From assembly GCA_964453075.1 (NCBI GenBank), contig CAYVNM010000001.1, positions 1 to 64,000 on the forward strand: a stretch of DNA of 64,000 nt. The letters run 5' to 3'. Source of the DNA: C7867-006 sp964453075. Lineage in GTDB: Bacteria > Patescibacteriota > Minisyncoccia > Phycocordibacterales > DATDWN01. Positions 42,481 to 50,707 of this stretch are shown here, one piece after another. How positions within the stretch are numbered: the stretch's first letter is position 1; every line of letters starts with the position of its first letter. The position numbers and the translations under genes were made by a program. A model generated the notes under the pieces. That model was not told the DNA's origin and searched no databases. It saw nothing but the letters and a program-made list of their open reading frames with translations.

Positions 42481-43134
42481 ATGAAAGAACTAGTAATTTT
42501 TGATATTGACGACACCATAATAAAGGGCCAAAGTCAGAAATTTTTTTTGGAATTTTTATTCAAAAAAAACTACATATCTTTATTTTACTATTTACGTCTA
42601 ACTATTTGGTTTATTTTTTATAAACTAGGTTTAATAAAGAATCCTAAATCAGCTATGAAATATGCTTTTTCTTTTGTAAAAGGAAAAACTGAAGCAGAGA
42701 TCAGTGATTTAGTAGATTTGTTTTTCGATTCTGTTTTGCAAAATAAGATATATCCAGAAGCAATAAATATAATAGAAAAACATCAAAAAGAAGGAAGAAT
42801 TATTGTTCTGATGTCTAATGCTGTTGATGTTTTGGTTAGAAAAATAGCAAGTCATCTTAAAATTGATAATTTCATATCAACAAAATTAGAGTTAGTAAAT
42901 GGAGTGTATACAGGTAACATAATAGGTAATATAATGTATGGTGAGACAAAAAAAGAGGCTATATTGAGTTATGTTAAAGCCAGAAATCTGCAGTTAGATA
43001 ATTCATGGGCATATGGAGATCATTTTTCTGATATATTCTTGTTGTCTTTGGTAAAAAATCCCTACGCAGTCAATCCTTCCAAAGATTTAAAAAGATATGC
43101 AAAATTAAAAGAGTGGGGGATAATTAATTTTTAA
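42481..43134 (+). CDS. HAD-IB phosphatase (SerB-like)
   Basis: 217 residues. Motif I FDIDDTII, motif II LMSNAVD, motif III Lys in GETKKEAI, motif IV YGDHFSDIFLL. A helical cap (about 25-90) follows motif I, as in HAD subfamily IB enzymes that dephosphorylate phosphoserine or lipid-linked phosphates. In many genomes such genes sit next to PlsC, as here. Confidence 0.88.
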   Translation: MKELVIFDIDDTIIKGQSQKFFLEFLFKKNYISLFYYLRLTIWFIFYKLGLIKNPKSAMKYAFSFVKGKTEAEISDLVDLFFDSVLQNKIYPEAINIIEKHQKEGRIIVLMSNAVDVLVRKIASHLKIDNFISTKLELVNGVYTGNIIGNIMYGETKKEAILSYVKARNLQLDNSWAYGDHFSDIFLLSLVKNPYAVNPSKDLKRYAKLKEWGIINF

Positions 43135-43135
43135 A

Positions 43136-44698
43136 ATGAACTTATTTGGGATAACCAGCATAATGATTTTTTTTGCAGGTATAGGATTCGGTCTTTTTCT
43201 GTATTCATCAGATAGAAAATCAGACTTGAACAGATCATGGTTTATAGTTTCTATTTTTACAGCTATTTGGGGATTGTCTCTGTATGGAGTGACGTCTACC
43301 AACAACGAATCTCTCGCCTTAAAATGGCAATACCTGCTAGACATATCGGCTTTATTTATTCCTATAACTTATTTTAATTTTGTTTGTCAAATGTTGGGGC
43401 TTAAGGATATCTTCTTGAGAAGATTTATCCTTTATCTCGGATCATTAATTGCTATTTTTAGCGTAACTCCTTACTTTAAAGAAGGAGTTGTGCCAAAATA
43501 TGATTTTTTCTGGATTAATCCAGGTCCTTATTATGGAATATTTCCCATATTCTTCGGTTTCATAGTTATTGTTTCTATAGCTTTTCTTGTTTGGGGTTAT
43601 TATAAAAATAAAGAAAATCGTTTGTTTCAGTCTCAAATTAGAAATACCTTAATTGCTGCTGTTATAGGTTTTGGGGGGGGAATAACTAACTTTTTTCCCC
43701 AAATTATAAATATATATCCTTTTGGAAACTATCTTGTTTTGCTATATGTCTTTTTCATGGGATATGGAGTTTTAAAATATAAATTATTAAGTAAAAAAAT
43801 AATAGCCGCACAACTTTTTAGTGGAGCTATTTTTTTGATATTTTTGTTTGATTTACTTGGAACGACTACATTTTTTGAGTGGATGATAAAATTTGTATCT
43901 TTTCTCTTGATAGCTTTTTTCAGCTTTTTCTTTGTTAGAAGTATATATAAAGAAATTGAACAAAGAGAAAAAATAGAAAAACTGGCGGAAGAGCTGAGAC
44001 AAATAAATGTTGGACAAAATAGTATGATCCACTTTATGAATCATCAGATTAAAGGTAGGTTTGGTATAGCCAAAAATATTTTTGCAGAACTCTTATCGGA
44101 AGATTACGGAAAAATGCCAGAAGAGACTGTTCCACTAATAAAAAAGGGGCTTGAAGAAACTGATACTGGTATAAATTATGTTCAAAATATTCTAAAAGGG
44201 GCAACGGCAGAAAATGGATCACTACAGTACGACAAAAAACCTATGAATTTTAAAGAATTGGTAGAAAATGTGGCAAAACATCAAAGAGAAAAAGCTGAAA
44301 CTAAAGGTCTTCAATTCAATCTCAACATAGAAGAAGGTGATTACAATATGGTAGGAGATAGTTTGCAACTAGGGGAAGCGGTTAGAAATCTCATGGATAA
44401 TTCAATAAATTACACATTGCAAGGAAGTATCTCTGTAAAACTCAATTTTTCTTTAAACAATATGAAACTGCAAGTCATAGATACAGGAGTGGGTATCACT
44501 CAAGAGGACATGGTTAATTTATTCAAAGCAGGAGGTAGAGGAGCAAATTCTTTGAAAATAAATGTCAATTCCACGGGCTATGGACTTGTCTTTGTAAAAA
44601 ATGTTGTGGAAGCTCATGGTGGCAAGGTTTGGGTTGAATCCAGGGGCGAGGGTAAGGGTTCTACATTCTCAGTAGAGCTACCTAAATTAGGAAAATAG
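43136..44698 (+). CDS. Membrane sensor histidine kinase
   Basis: 520 residues. The N-terminal half (about 1-265) has seven or eight membrane helices like the 7TM region of some sensor kinases. Then the H-box as MIHFMNHQIKGRFG, N-box VRNLMDNSINYT, G1 IDTGVGI, and G2 GYGLVFVKNVVEAHGGKVWV. The H-box departs from the usual HELRTPL form. It is one nucleotide after the HAD gene, and no response regulator is nearby. Confidence 0.88.
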   Translation: MNLFGITSIMIFFAGIGFGLFLYSSDRKSDLNRSWFIVSIFTAIWGLSLYGVTSTNNESLALKWQYLLDISALFIPITYFNFVCQMLGLKDIFLRRFILYLGSLIAIFSVTPYFKEGVVPKYDFFWINPGPYYGIFPIFFGFIVIVSIAFLVWGYYKNKENRLFQSQIRNTLIAAVIGFGGGITNFFPQIINIYPFGNYLVLLYVFFMGYGVLKYKLLSKKIIAAQLFSGAIFLIFLFDLLGTTTFFEWMIKFVSFLLIAFFSFFFVRSIYKEIEQREKIEKLAEELRQINVGQNSMIHFMNHQIKGRFGIAKNIFAELLSEDYGKMPEETVPLIKKGLEETDTGINYVQNILKGATAENGSLQYDKKPMNFKELVENVAKHQREKAETKGLQFNLNIEEGDYNMVGDSLQLGEAVRNLMDNSINYTLQGSISVKLNFSLNNMKLQVIDTGVGITQEDMVNLFKAGGRGANSLKINVNSTGYGLVFVKNVVEAHGGKVWVESRGEGKGSTFSVELPKLGK

Positions 44699-44753
44699 AT
44701 TGTAGAAATCACAATTACTCTTAACACAAAGTAGTAAAATCATTCAATTTTTT

Positions 44754-45008
44754 ATGCAAAATTTTAATTATACTTACCTAAGTATACCAAAGCATTTAAC
44801 AAAAGAGGAATACGATGAAATTATTAATTTTGTTACAAAAGCAACAGAAGATCAGATCCAGGAGTTTTTAGGAGTTATAGGGGTAAGATTTTCAGGTGAA
44901 AATGAAGGAATTGATAAAGAACAGGTAATGGGAGTCGCAGGAGCAGATACCAAAAATCCAGAAATTAAACAGAAAATGTTAGAATTTATAAGAAAAACTA
45001 ATAATTAA
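44754..45008 (+). CDS. Small hypothetical protein
   Basis: 84 residues, not recognised, predicted mostly helical and acidic (KHLTKEEYDEIINFVTKATE; MLEFIRKTNN at the end). It shares a base with the methyltransferase start (TAATG overlap), so the two are co-translated. No Cys, no membrane segment. TAAAAT lies 13 nt upstream. Confidence 0.7.
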   Translation: MQNFNYTYLSIPKHLTKEEYDEIINFVTKATEDQIQEFLGVIGVRFSGENEGIDKEQVMGVAGADTKNPEIKQKMLEFIRKTNN

Positions 45009-45739
45009 TGCCTCAAGAATCCATTTGGGATAAGGAATATAAGAAATCTAAACTTTTAACAAAAGAGAATAATCCTCAGTCAGACGTGGTGCGTTTTGTT
45101 AAATTTCTTAAGAAAGAAAAAGTTAATCTTGAAAACTCTCAAGTTTTAGATTTGGGATCTGGTACGGGACGCAATAGTTTTTATTTTGCCCGCCTGCTCC
45201 AGACCGAGTATTCTCGGGAGGGCGGGCAGGCCGATCTTGGTGCAAAAGTGACGGGTTTAGAGATATCCAAAACAGCTATCGGTATAGCCGAGGAAAATAT
45301 CAAAAATACAAATTTAAATATTCAATATATAAAACAAAGTATTGGCGAAAAATTTCCAACGCAAGATAATTCCGTTGATATTCTATTGGATGTAACTTCT
45401 TCAAATTCTTTGAATGAAAGGGAAAGGCAGGTTTATTTAAATGAAACTTACCGGGTTTTAAAATCTACTGGTTATTTTTTTGTTAAAGCTTTGTGTAAAG
45501 ATGGAGATGCTAATGCAAAATATTTGCTCAAAAACTTTCCTGGCATAGAAAAAGATACATACATTATGCCAGAACTTGGTGTGACAGAGAGAGTTTGGAG
45601 CAAAGAAGATTTCATAAAAACTTACGAAAAATACTTTTCTATAATTCAAATGGAGAAAAAAACTAGCTACTCTAGAATGAACAATCGTGTTTACAAACGA
45701 AATTTCTGGATAGTTTATATGAAAAAGATGACCAAATAA
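45008..45739 (+). CDS. SAM-dependent methyltransferase with inserted element
   Basis: 243 residues. Motif I VLDLGSGTGRNSFYFA (about 44-59) and the acidic end of strand 2, GAKVTGLEIS, are clear; SVDILLDVTSSNSL and TYRVLKSTGYFFVKAL fill motifs II-III. A 42 nt palindromic element is translated as RLLQTEYSREGGQ between the helix after motif I and strand 2 (residues 61-74), where class I methyltransferases normally have only a few residues. The substrate is unknown. Confidence 0.85.
   Translation: MPQESIWDKEYKKSKLLTKENNPQSDVVRFVKFLKKEKVNLENSQVLDLGSGTGRNSFYFARLLQTEYSREGGQADLGAKVTGLEISKTAIGIAEENIKNTNLNIQYIKQSIGEKFPTQDNSVDILLDVTSSNSLNERERQVYLNETYRVLKSTGYFFVKALCKDGDANAKYLLKNFPGIEKDTYIMPELGVTERVWSKEDFIKTYEKYFSIIQMEKKTSYSRMNNRVYKRNFWIVYMKKMTK
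45189..45230 (+). repeat. Palindromic coding element, copy 5 (42 nt)
   Basis: Begins CCCGCCTGCTCC and ends GGGCGGGCAGG. One base in the left inner arm is changed (CTCCAGA). Same frame, orientation and length as the rsmH copy, and it has displaced the normal loop of a Rossmann fold. Confidence 0.9.
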
Positions 45740-45780
45740 TGCTGGTGTATTTCTTATTAAAAATTTGGTAGACTACTAAC

Positions 45781-46764
45781 ATGAGCAATAAAAAAATCTT
45801 ACTTTCAGGAGTAAAACCAACAGGAAGACCACATATTGGGAATTATTTCGGCGCCATGAAGCAGTTTGTGGATATGCAGGACGAATATCAGGCAATGTAT
45901 ATGATTGCTGACTATCACGCTTTGAATTTCATCCAAAATAAAGAAGAATTGAATCAGGCTATACTGGATTTAACTATTGACTACCTAGCCATCGGACTTG
46001 ATCCTCAAAAATCAATAATTTTTAAACAATCTGATGTTTCTGAGCATACAGAGCTTGCTTGGATTTTTGACACAATAACAACAATGCCTTATCTAGAACG
46101 TGCTCATGCCTATAAGGATGCAGAAGCAAAAGATAAAGAAATAAATGTCGGTACTTTTAATTATCCAATGCTCATGGCTGCAGATATACTGCTCTATGAT
46201 GCAGATGTTGTTCCTGTGGGACAAGACCAGAAACAACATGTGGAATATACTAGAGATACAGCACAAAAATTTAACTTCATTTTCAAACAAGAACTTTTTA
46301 AACTTCCAGAATCAAGAATATTAGACGCAGTTGCAACTGTTCCTGGCACCGATGGTCAAAAAATGAGTAAAAGTTACGGAAATACTATAGGACTTTTTGC
46401 CACTTTAGAAGAAATTACCAAAGCAGTGATGTCCATACCCACTGATTCCAAACCAATAGACGAACCAAGAAATCCTGAGGAAGATAATGTTTTTAAACTT
46501 CACAAATTATTTGCAAAAGCAGATGACCTGTTCGCTTTGAGAGAAAGATATGAGAAAGGAGGTTTAAGTCACAAAGAATCAAAAGAAATCCTTATCAAAA
46601 ATATAGATGCTTTCATCGCACCTCTCAGAGAAAAAAGAGACCAGTTGGCCCATGACACAGATTTTATTCTTGATTTATTAAAAGAAGGAGGAAAAAGAGC
46701 AAAAGTTAAAGCTGAAAGAAAAATGGAAGAAGTAAGAAATGCCATAGGAGTCAAGTTGTATTAG
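45781..46764 (+). CDS. trpS: Tryptophanyl-tRNA synthetase
   Basis: 327 residues, usual bacterial length. Class I signatures PTGRPHIGNYFGAM (HIGH type) and GQKMSKSYGN (KMSKS). It charges tRNA-Trp. TAGACT (45769-45774) lies 6 nt before the ATG and there is no Shine-Dalgarno. Confidence 0.96.
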   Translation: MSNKKILLSGVKPTGRPHIGNYFGAMKQFVDMQDEYQAMYMIADYHALNFIQNKEELNQAILDLTIDYLAIGLDPQKSIIFKQSDVSEHTELAWIFDTITTMPYLERAHAYKDAEAKDKEINVGTFNYPMLMAADILLYDADVVPVGQDQKQHVEYTRDTAQKFNFIFKQELFKLPESRILDAVATVPGTDGQKMSKSYGNTIGLFATLEEITKAVMSIPTDSKPIDEPRNPEEDNVFKLHKLFAKADDLFALRERYEKGGLSHKESKEILIKNIDAFIAPLREKRDQLAHDTDFILDLLKEGGKRAKVKAERKMEEVRNAIGVKLY

Positions 46765-46981
46765 TTGCAATAGTCAGAGAAAATTATATAATATAGGCAA
46801 TCCTTTGATCCGGCCAACACCGGTGAGGTGAAGAAAGAAAGCCTTAAAAAGCAAGTAGAATCTTCCGGTTTTGCTCCGAAAAGCAAAAATGAAGTGATAC
46901 CTCGGTATCAAAAACAGGGTGGCACCGCGACGAAATCGCCCCTGCGAATTTATTAATTAATGAATTCGGAGGGGCTTTTTT
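46765..46981 (+). promoter_or_regulatory. T-box leader controlling aspS
   Basis: Promoter TTGCAA (46765-46770), 16 nt, TATAAT (46787-46792). The leader holds the T-box core AGGGTGGCACCGCG at 46916-46929 and a terminator GCCCCT...AATTCGGAGGGGC ending in TTTTTT (about 46938-46981). The bulge reads TGGC, which would pair with a tRNA ending GCCA, that is discriminator G, as in tRNA-Asp. Uncharged tRNA-Asp binding would favour the antiterminator and allow aspS transcription. A GAT triplet at 46807-46809 is one candidate specifier; Stem I is short and I could not fold it with certainty. Confidence 0.88.
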
Positions 46982-46999
46982 GTTTCTCCAACATCAAAC

Positions 47000-48394
47000 A
47001 TGAGAACATATATCAAAGATTTAAATAAGTTTATAGGCCAAGAAGTCAGTATTTCTGGTTGGGTTGATGTGCGTAGAGACCAAGGAAAGATGGTTTTTAT
47101 GGATATGCGTGATATGACAGGCAAAGTCCAGTGTGTGGTGCTCCCAATTCATCCTGAAGCCATAGAACAGGTAAAAGAGATTAGAACTGAGTGGGTTCTA
47201 ACTGTAAATGGGATAATAAACAAAAGACCTGAAAAAAATGTAAAGGAAGGCGTCATAAATGGTGATATAGAAATGGAAATTTTGACCATTGAGGTTTTAA
47301 ACAAATCAGAAACCATTCCGTTTGATATTTCAGGAGATACAAAAGAGATTAATGAGGAAGTCAGACTAAAATATCGCTATGTTGATCTGCGCTCAGACAG
47401 AATGCAAAAAAACATAAGGAACAGACATAGGGTCATAAAACTAATCAGAGATTTTCTTGATGCTGAAGGTTTTACTGAGATAGAAACACCAATGCTAACA
47501 AAATCAACCCCAGAAGGTTCTAGAGACTTTGTGGTGCCTGCCAGGCTATATCCCGGAAAGTTTTATGCATTACCTCAATCACCCCAACAATATAAACAAC
47601 TACTCATGACAAGTGGGTTTGAAAAATATTTTCAAATAGCAAGGTGTATGCGAGATGAGGACAGTAGGGGAGACAGACAACCAGAATTCACACAGCTAGA
47701 CATGGAATTGAGCTTTGTAAAAAGAGAAGATGTGATGGAACTTAACGAAAGACTTCTAATAGAGGTTGTAACAAAACTCTATCCTGAGAAAAAAATTCAA
47801 CAAATACCTTTTCCTAGACTTTCATACAAAGAAGCCATGGAGAAATATAATTCTGACAAACCAGATCTAAGAGAAGATAAAAATGATCCAAATCTATTGG
47901 CCTTTTGTTGGGTTATAGACTTTCCATTCTTTGAAAAAACAGAAGAAGGTGGATGGACATTTACCCACAATCCATTTTCAAGACCTAAGCCAGAGCACAT
48001 GGAATGGCTTATGAACAAAGAAAATATCGAGGAAATATTGACTACACAATACGATGTTGCTTTAAACGGTATGGAAATAGGTGGTGGAAGTATCAGAAAT
48101 CACGATCCAAAAGCCCTAGAGAAGGTTTTTGAGGTTATGGGACACAAAACAGATGATATACACAAAAACTTTGGACATATGATGAACGCCTTTTCTCTAG
48201 GAACCCCTCCACATGGTGGAATTGCATGGGGTCTAGATAGATTTGTTATGACAATGCAAAATGAACCAAATATAAGAGAGGTAATTACTTTTGCTAAAAC
48301 AGGAGAAGGAAAAGATTTAATGATGGACTCTCCTTCAGAAATATCTGATACTCAACTACTAGAACTTGGAATCAACTTAAGAAAAAAGATATAA
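47000..48394 (+). CDS. aspS: Aspartyl-tRNA synthetase lacking the GAD insertion
   Basis: 464 residues; ordinary bacterial AspRS is near 590. N-terminal OB fold (VSISGWVDVRRDQGKMVFMD), class II motif 1, motif 2 (QIARCMRDEDSRGDRQPEF), then directly from SDKPDLRED to LLAFCWVIDFPFF, so the roughly 100-residue GAD domain is missing, and motif 3 GIAWGLDRFV. The bacterial sequence style and the T-box upstream show it is not simply an archaeal-type enzyme. It may be discriminating or not; GatCAB genes are not in the window. Confidence 0.93.
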   Translation: MRTYIKDLNKFIGQEVSISGWVDVRRDQGKMVFMDMRDMTGKVQCVVLPIHPEAIEQVKEIRTEWVLTVNGIINKRPEKNVKEGVINGDIEMEILTIEVLNKSETIPFDISGDTKEINEEVRLKYRYVDLRSDRMQKNIRNRHRVIKLIRDFLDAEGFTEIETPMLTKSTPEGSRDFVVPARLYPGKFYALPQSPQQYKQLLMTSGFEKYFQIARCMRDEDSRGDRQPEFTQLDMELSFVKREDVMELNERLLIEVVTKLYPEKKIQQIPFPRLSYKEAMEKYNSDKPDLREDKNDPNLLAFCWVIDFPFFEKTEEGGWTFTHNPFSRPKPEHMEWLMNKENIEEILTTQYDVALNGMEIGGGSIRNHDPKALEKVFEVMGHKTDDIHKNFGHMMNAFSLGTPPHGGIAWGLDRFVMTMQNEPNIREVITFAKTGEGKDLMMDSPSEISDTQLLELGINLRKKI

Positions 48395-48404
48395 TCCAAT
48401 ATAA

Positions 48405-49133
48405 ATGGATAGTGAGTACCAAGTAAAAACACATATTTTTGAAGGGCCATTGGATACACTGCTTTCTCTAATAGAAAAAAGAAAACTCTTCATAAACGAC
48501 ATATCTTTAGCACAGGTTGCTGATGATTATATTGCCTATGTAAAAAGTCTAGAGAATTTTCCTATAGCTGACTCTGCGCATTTTATTTTGATTGCTTCCA
48601 CACTAGTTTTGATAAAATCAAAATCTCTTTTACCCACACTTACTCTAAGTGAGGAGGAAGAACACAACATAGAAGATTTAGAAGCAAGATTACGTGAATA
48701 TCAAAAATACAAGGAACTAAGCAAACATCTAAAAGATCGTTTTAACATAAATGTAGAATACTTACGCCAGCCATCAAAAGAAAAAATAATAGTTTTTGCT
48801 CCAGATAAAAGTGTTGCTGTTGGTAATATCTACGAAACAACAAAAACTTTGATTTTGCAGTTACCCAAAAAAGAATTTGTCCCAAAGGCAGTGATAAAAA
48901 AAATCATATCACTGGAAGAAATGATAGAAAATCTTACGACAAGAATCACCGAGAATATGAAAATGAGTTTTAAAGATTTTTCAGGTATAGGAAAAACCGA
49001 CAAAGTTAATGTTATTGTTAGTTTTCTTGCTATGCTAGAATTGGTAAAACAAGGTATTATACAAGTAAGGCAAGATAAAGACTTTCATGATATAGAAATG
49101 GAAAATCAAACAGTTGGAATACCTAGATATTAG
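48405..49133 (+). CDS. scpA: Segregation and condensation protein A
   Basis: 242 residues: start HIFEGPLDTLLSLIEKRKL, central acidic linker, winged-helix end VIVSFLAMLELVKQGIIQVRQ. ScpA is the kleisin that bridges SMC heads. It is 3 nt before scpB. Confidence 0.93.
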   Translation: MDSEYQVKTHIFEGPLDTLLSLIEKRKLFINDISLAQVADDYIAYVKSLENFPIADSAHFILIASTLVLIKSKSLLPTLTLSEEEEHNIEDLEARLREYQKYKELSKHLKDRFNINVEYLRQPSKEKIIVFAPDKSVAVGNIYETTKTLILQLPKKEFVPKAVIKKIISLEEMIENLTTRITENMKMSFKDFSGIGKTDKVNVIVSFLAMLELVKQGIIQVRQDKDFHDIEMENQTVGIPRY

Positions 49134-49136
49134 AAC

Positions 49137-49700
49137 ATGGATAAATCACAAGAAAATTTAACAAACAAAATAGAGTCCATACTTTTTTATTTGGCCGAAC
49201 CAGTGAGCACAAGTTCACTGTCCAAAATCCTGGAAATTTCTAAAGAAGAAGTTCTAAATGCAATAGGAAAACTTGGCCAAGATCTAGAAAAACGTGGAGT
49301 GAGGCTTGTTTTTCATGACGATGAAGTAGTTATGACTACAGCTCCAGAAAATTCAGAAATAATAGAAAAGATGATAAAGGAAGAAAGAGAAAAAGACCTC
49401 GGTAGAGCAGGAATAGAAACACTTTCTATCATAGCCTATAAAGGACCAGTTACTAAAAAGGAAATTGAGTACATAAGAGGAGTTAATTCTCAATATGCCC
49501 TAAGAAGTTTATTGCTTCGCGGATTGATAGAAAGAAAAAATAACGAGACAGATATGCGATCAGTAGGTTATAATATAACAGGCGATGCATTACGTTTTCT
49601 TGGTTTAAGTCATATATCTGATCTTCCTAAATATAATGAAATGAGAAAACAACTGGAGATAGTTGAAGAAAAAGAAGAAAATTTGGAAGAAACAAATTAA
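49137..49700 (+). CDS. scpB: Segregation and condensation protein B
   Basis: 187 residues: two winged-helix domains, with the family block AGIETLSIIAYKGPVTKKEI and IRGVNSQYALRSLLLRGLI. ScpB dimers bind ScpA and regulate the SMC complex. The C-terminus is acidic. It probably shares an operon with scpA and dacA. Confidence 0.94.
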   Translation: MDKSQENLTNKIESILFYLAEPVSTSSLSKILEISKEEVLNAIGKLGQDLEKRGVRLVFHDDEVVMTTAPENSEIIEKMIKEEREKDLGRAGIETLSIIAYKGPVTKKEIEYIRGVNSQYALRSLLLRGLIERKNNETDMRSVGYNITGDALRFLGLSHISDLPKYNEMRKQLEIVEEKEENLEETN

Positions 49701-49709
49701 TTAAAACAA

Positions 49710-50663
49710 ATGGAAGAAAAAGAACACACAGAAAAAATATCAAAAAAATTGCTAGTTTTGGATTTGATTTTGGTAGTATCTATAGTTTTCATGATTTTTG
49801 CTGTATATGGAGCTCTCAACAAACCAGAAACGAAAGAAGTGATAACTTATAATGAAACCGGCAGCTCTAAAGTTTTTGATGGCGTAGAAATTGAAGCAAA
49901 ATCAGCTTATGTTTTTGATGTTATGAAAAATGAGGTTATCTATAAAAAAAATGAGTTTGTCCAACTACCCCTAGCATCAATCACTAAACTAATGACAGCT
50001 CTAACTGCAGCAGAGTTAATTCCTCAAAATTCTCGCATAACAATAAGAAAAGAATTTTTGGCTGAAGAAGGTGATTCTGGTTTAATAGATGGAGAAAATT
50101 GGAGACTCAAAGACCTGTTAGATTTTTCTTTAACAGTATCATCCAACGATGGTGCTAGATCCATGGCATCAGTTATTGGTGCAATTAATCTAAACACAAC
50201 AGATTATGATTTGGGTAGAAAGGATTTTATCTCTCATATGAATACTAAAGCCGAGGAGCTTGGTTTAAAACAAACTTATTTCATAAATGAAAGCGGATTA
50301 GATAGTGGACCTCTTTCTGGTGGATATGGTTCAGCCATAGATGTAAGTAAATTAATGCAATACATGTTGGAAAAACATCCAGAGTTACTAGAGGCTACCA
50401 AGTATCAAACAATAGAAATAGATTCGCTTGATAAAACACATAAAGCTCAAAACACCAATATGGACGTTGATCAAATTCCAGGACTAATAGCGTCAAAAAC
50501 AGGGTATACAAGTATGGCTGGAGGAAATCTGGTTATTGCTTTTGATGCATCAATAGGTAGGCCAATAATAGTTGTAGTACTTGGATCTTCGCTAGATGGC
50601 AGATTCACTGATGTTTCCAAATTAGTTTCTGCTAGTCAAAACTATATTTCACAAGCTAATTAG
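49710..50663 (+). CDS. dacA: D-alanyl-D-alanine carboxypeptidase (S11)
   Basis: 317 residues: N-terminal membrane helix (about 16-34), then the low-molecular-weight PBP fold with SxxK in LASITKLMTA (near 90), SxN in VSSNDGARSM and KTG in ASKTGYTSMAGG. It trims the terminal D-Ala of peptidoglycan stems outside the membrane. It lacks the usual C-terminal beta domain and amphipathic anchor, so the N-terminal helix probably holds it. Confidence 0.92.
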   Translation: MEEKEHTEKISKKLLVLDLILVVSIVFMIFAVYGALNKPETKEVITYNETGSSKVFDGVEIEAKSAYVFDVMKNEVIYKKNEFVQLPLASITKLMTALTAAELIPQNSRITIRKEFLAEEGDSGLIDGENWRLKDLLDFSLTVSSNDGARSMASVIGAINLNTTDYDLGRKDFISHMNTKAEELGLKQTYFINESGLDSGPLSGGYGSAIDVSKLMQYMLEKHPELLEATKYQTIEIDSLDKTHKAQNTNMDVDQIPGLIASKTGYTSMAGGNLVIAFDASIGRPIIVVVLGSSLDGRFTDVSKLVSASQNYISQAN

Positions 50664-50707
50664 GGCTTTTTTGGACATTATTAAGTCTTTTGGGTTATAC
50701 TGAGTAT

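Noticed and set aside
8227..45230. CRISPR array interpretation of the repeated GC-rich sequence
   Set aside because: The copies are kilobases apart, lie within genes and are self-complementary; there are no regular spacers and no cas genes.
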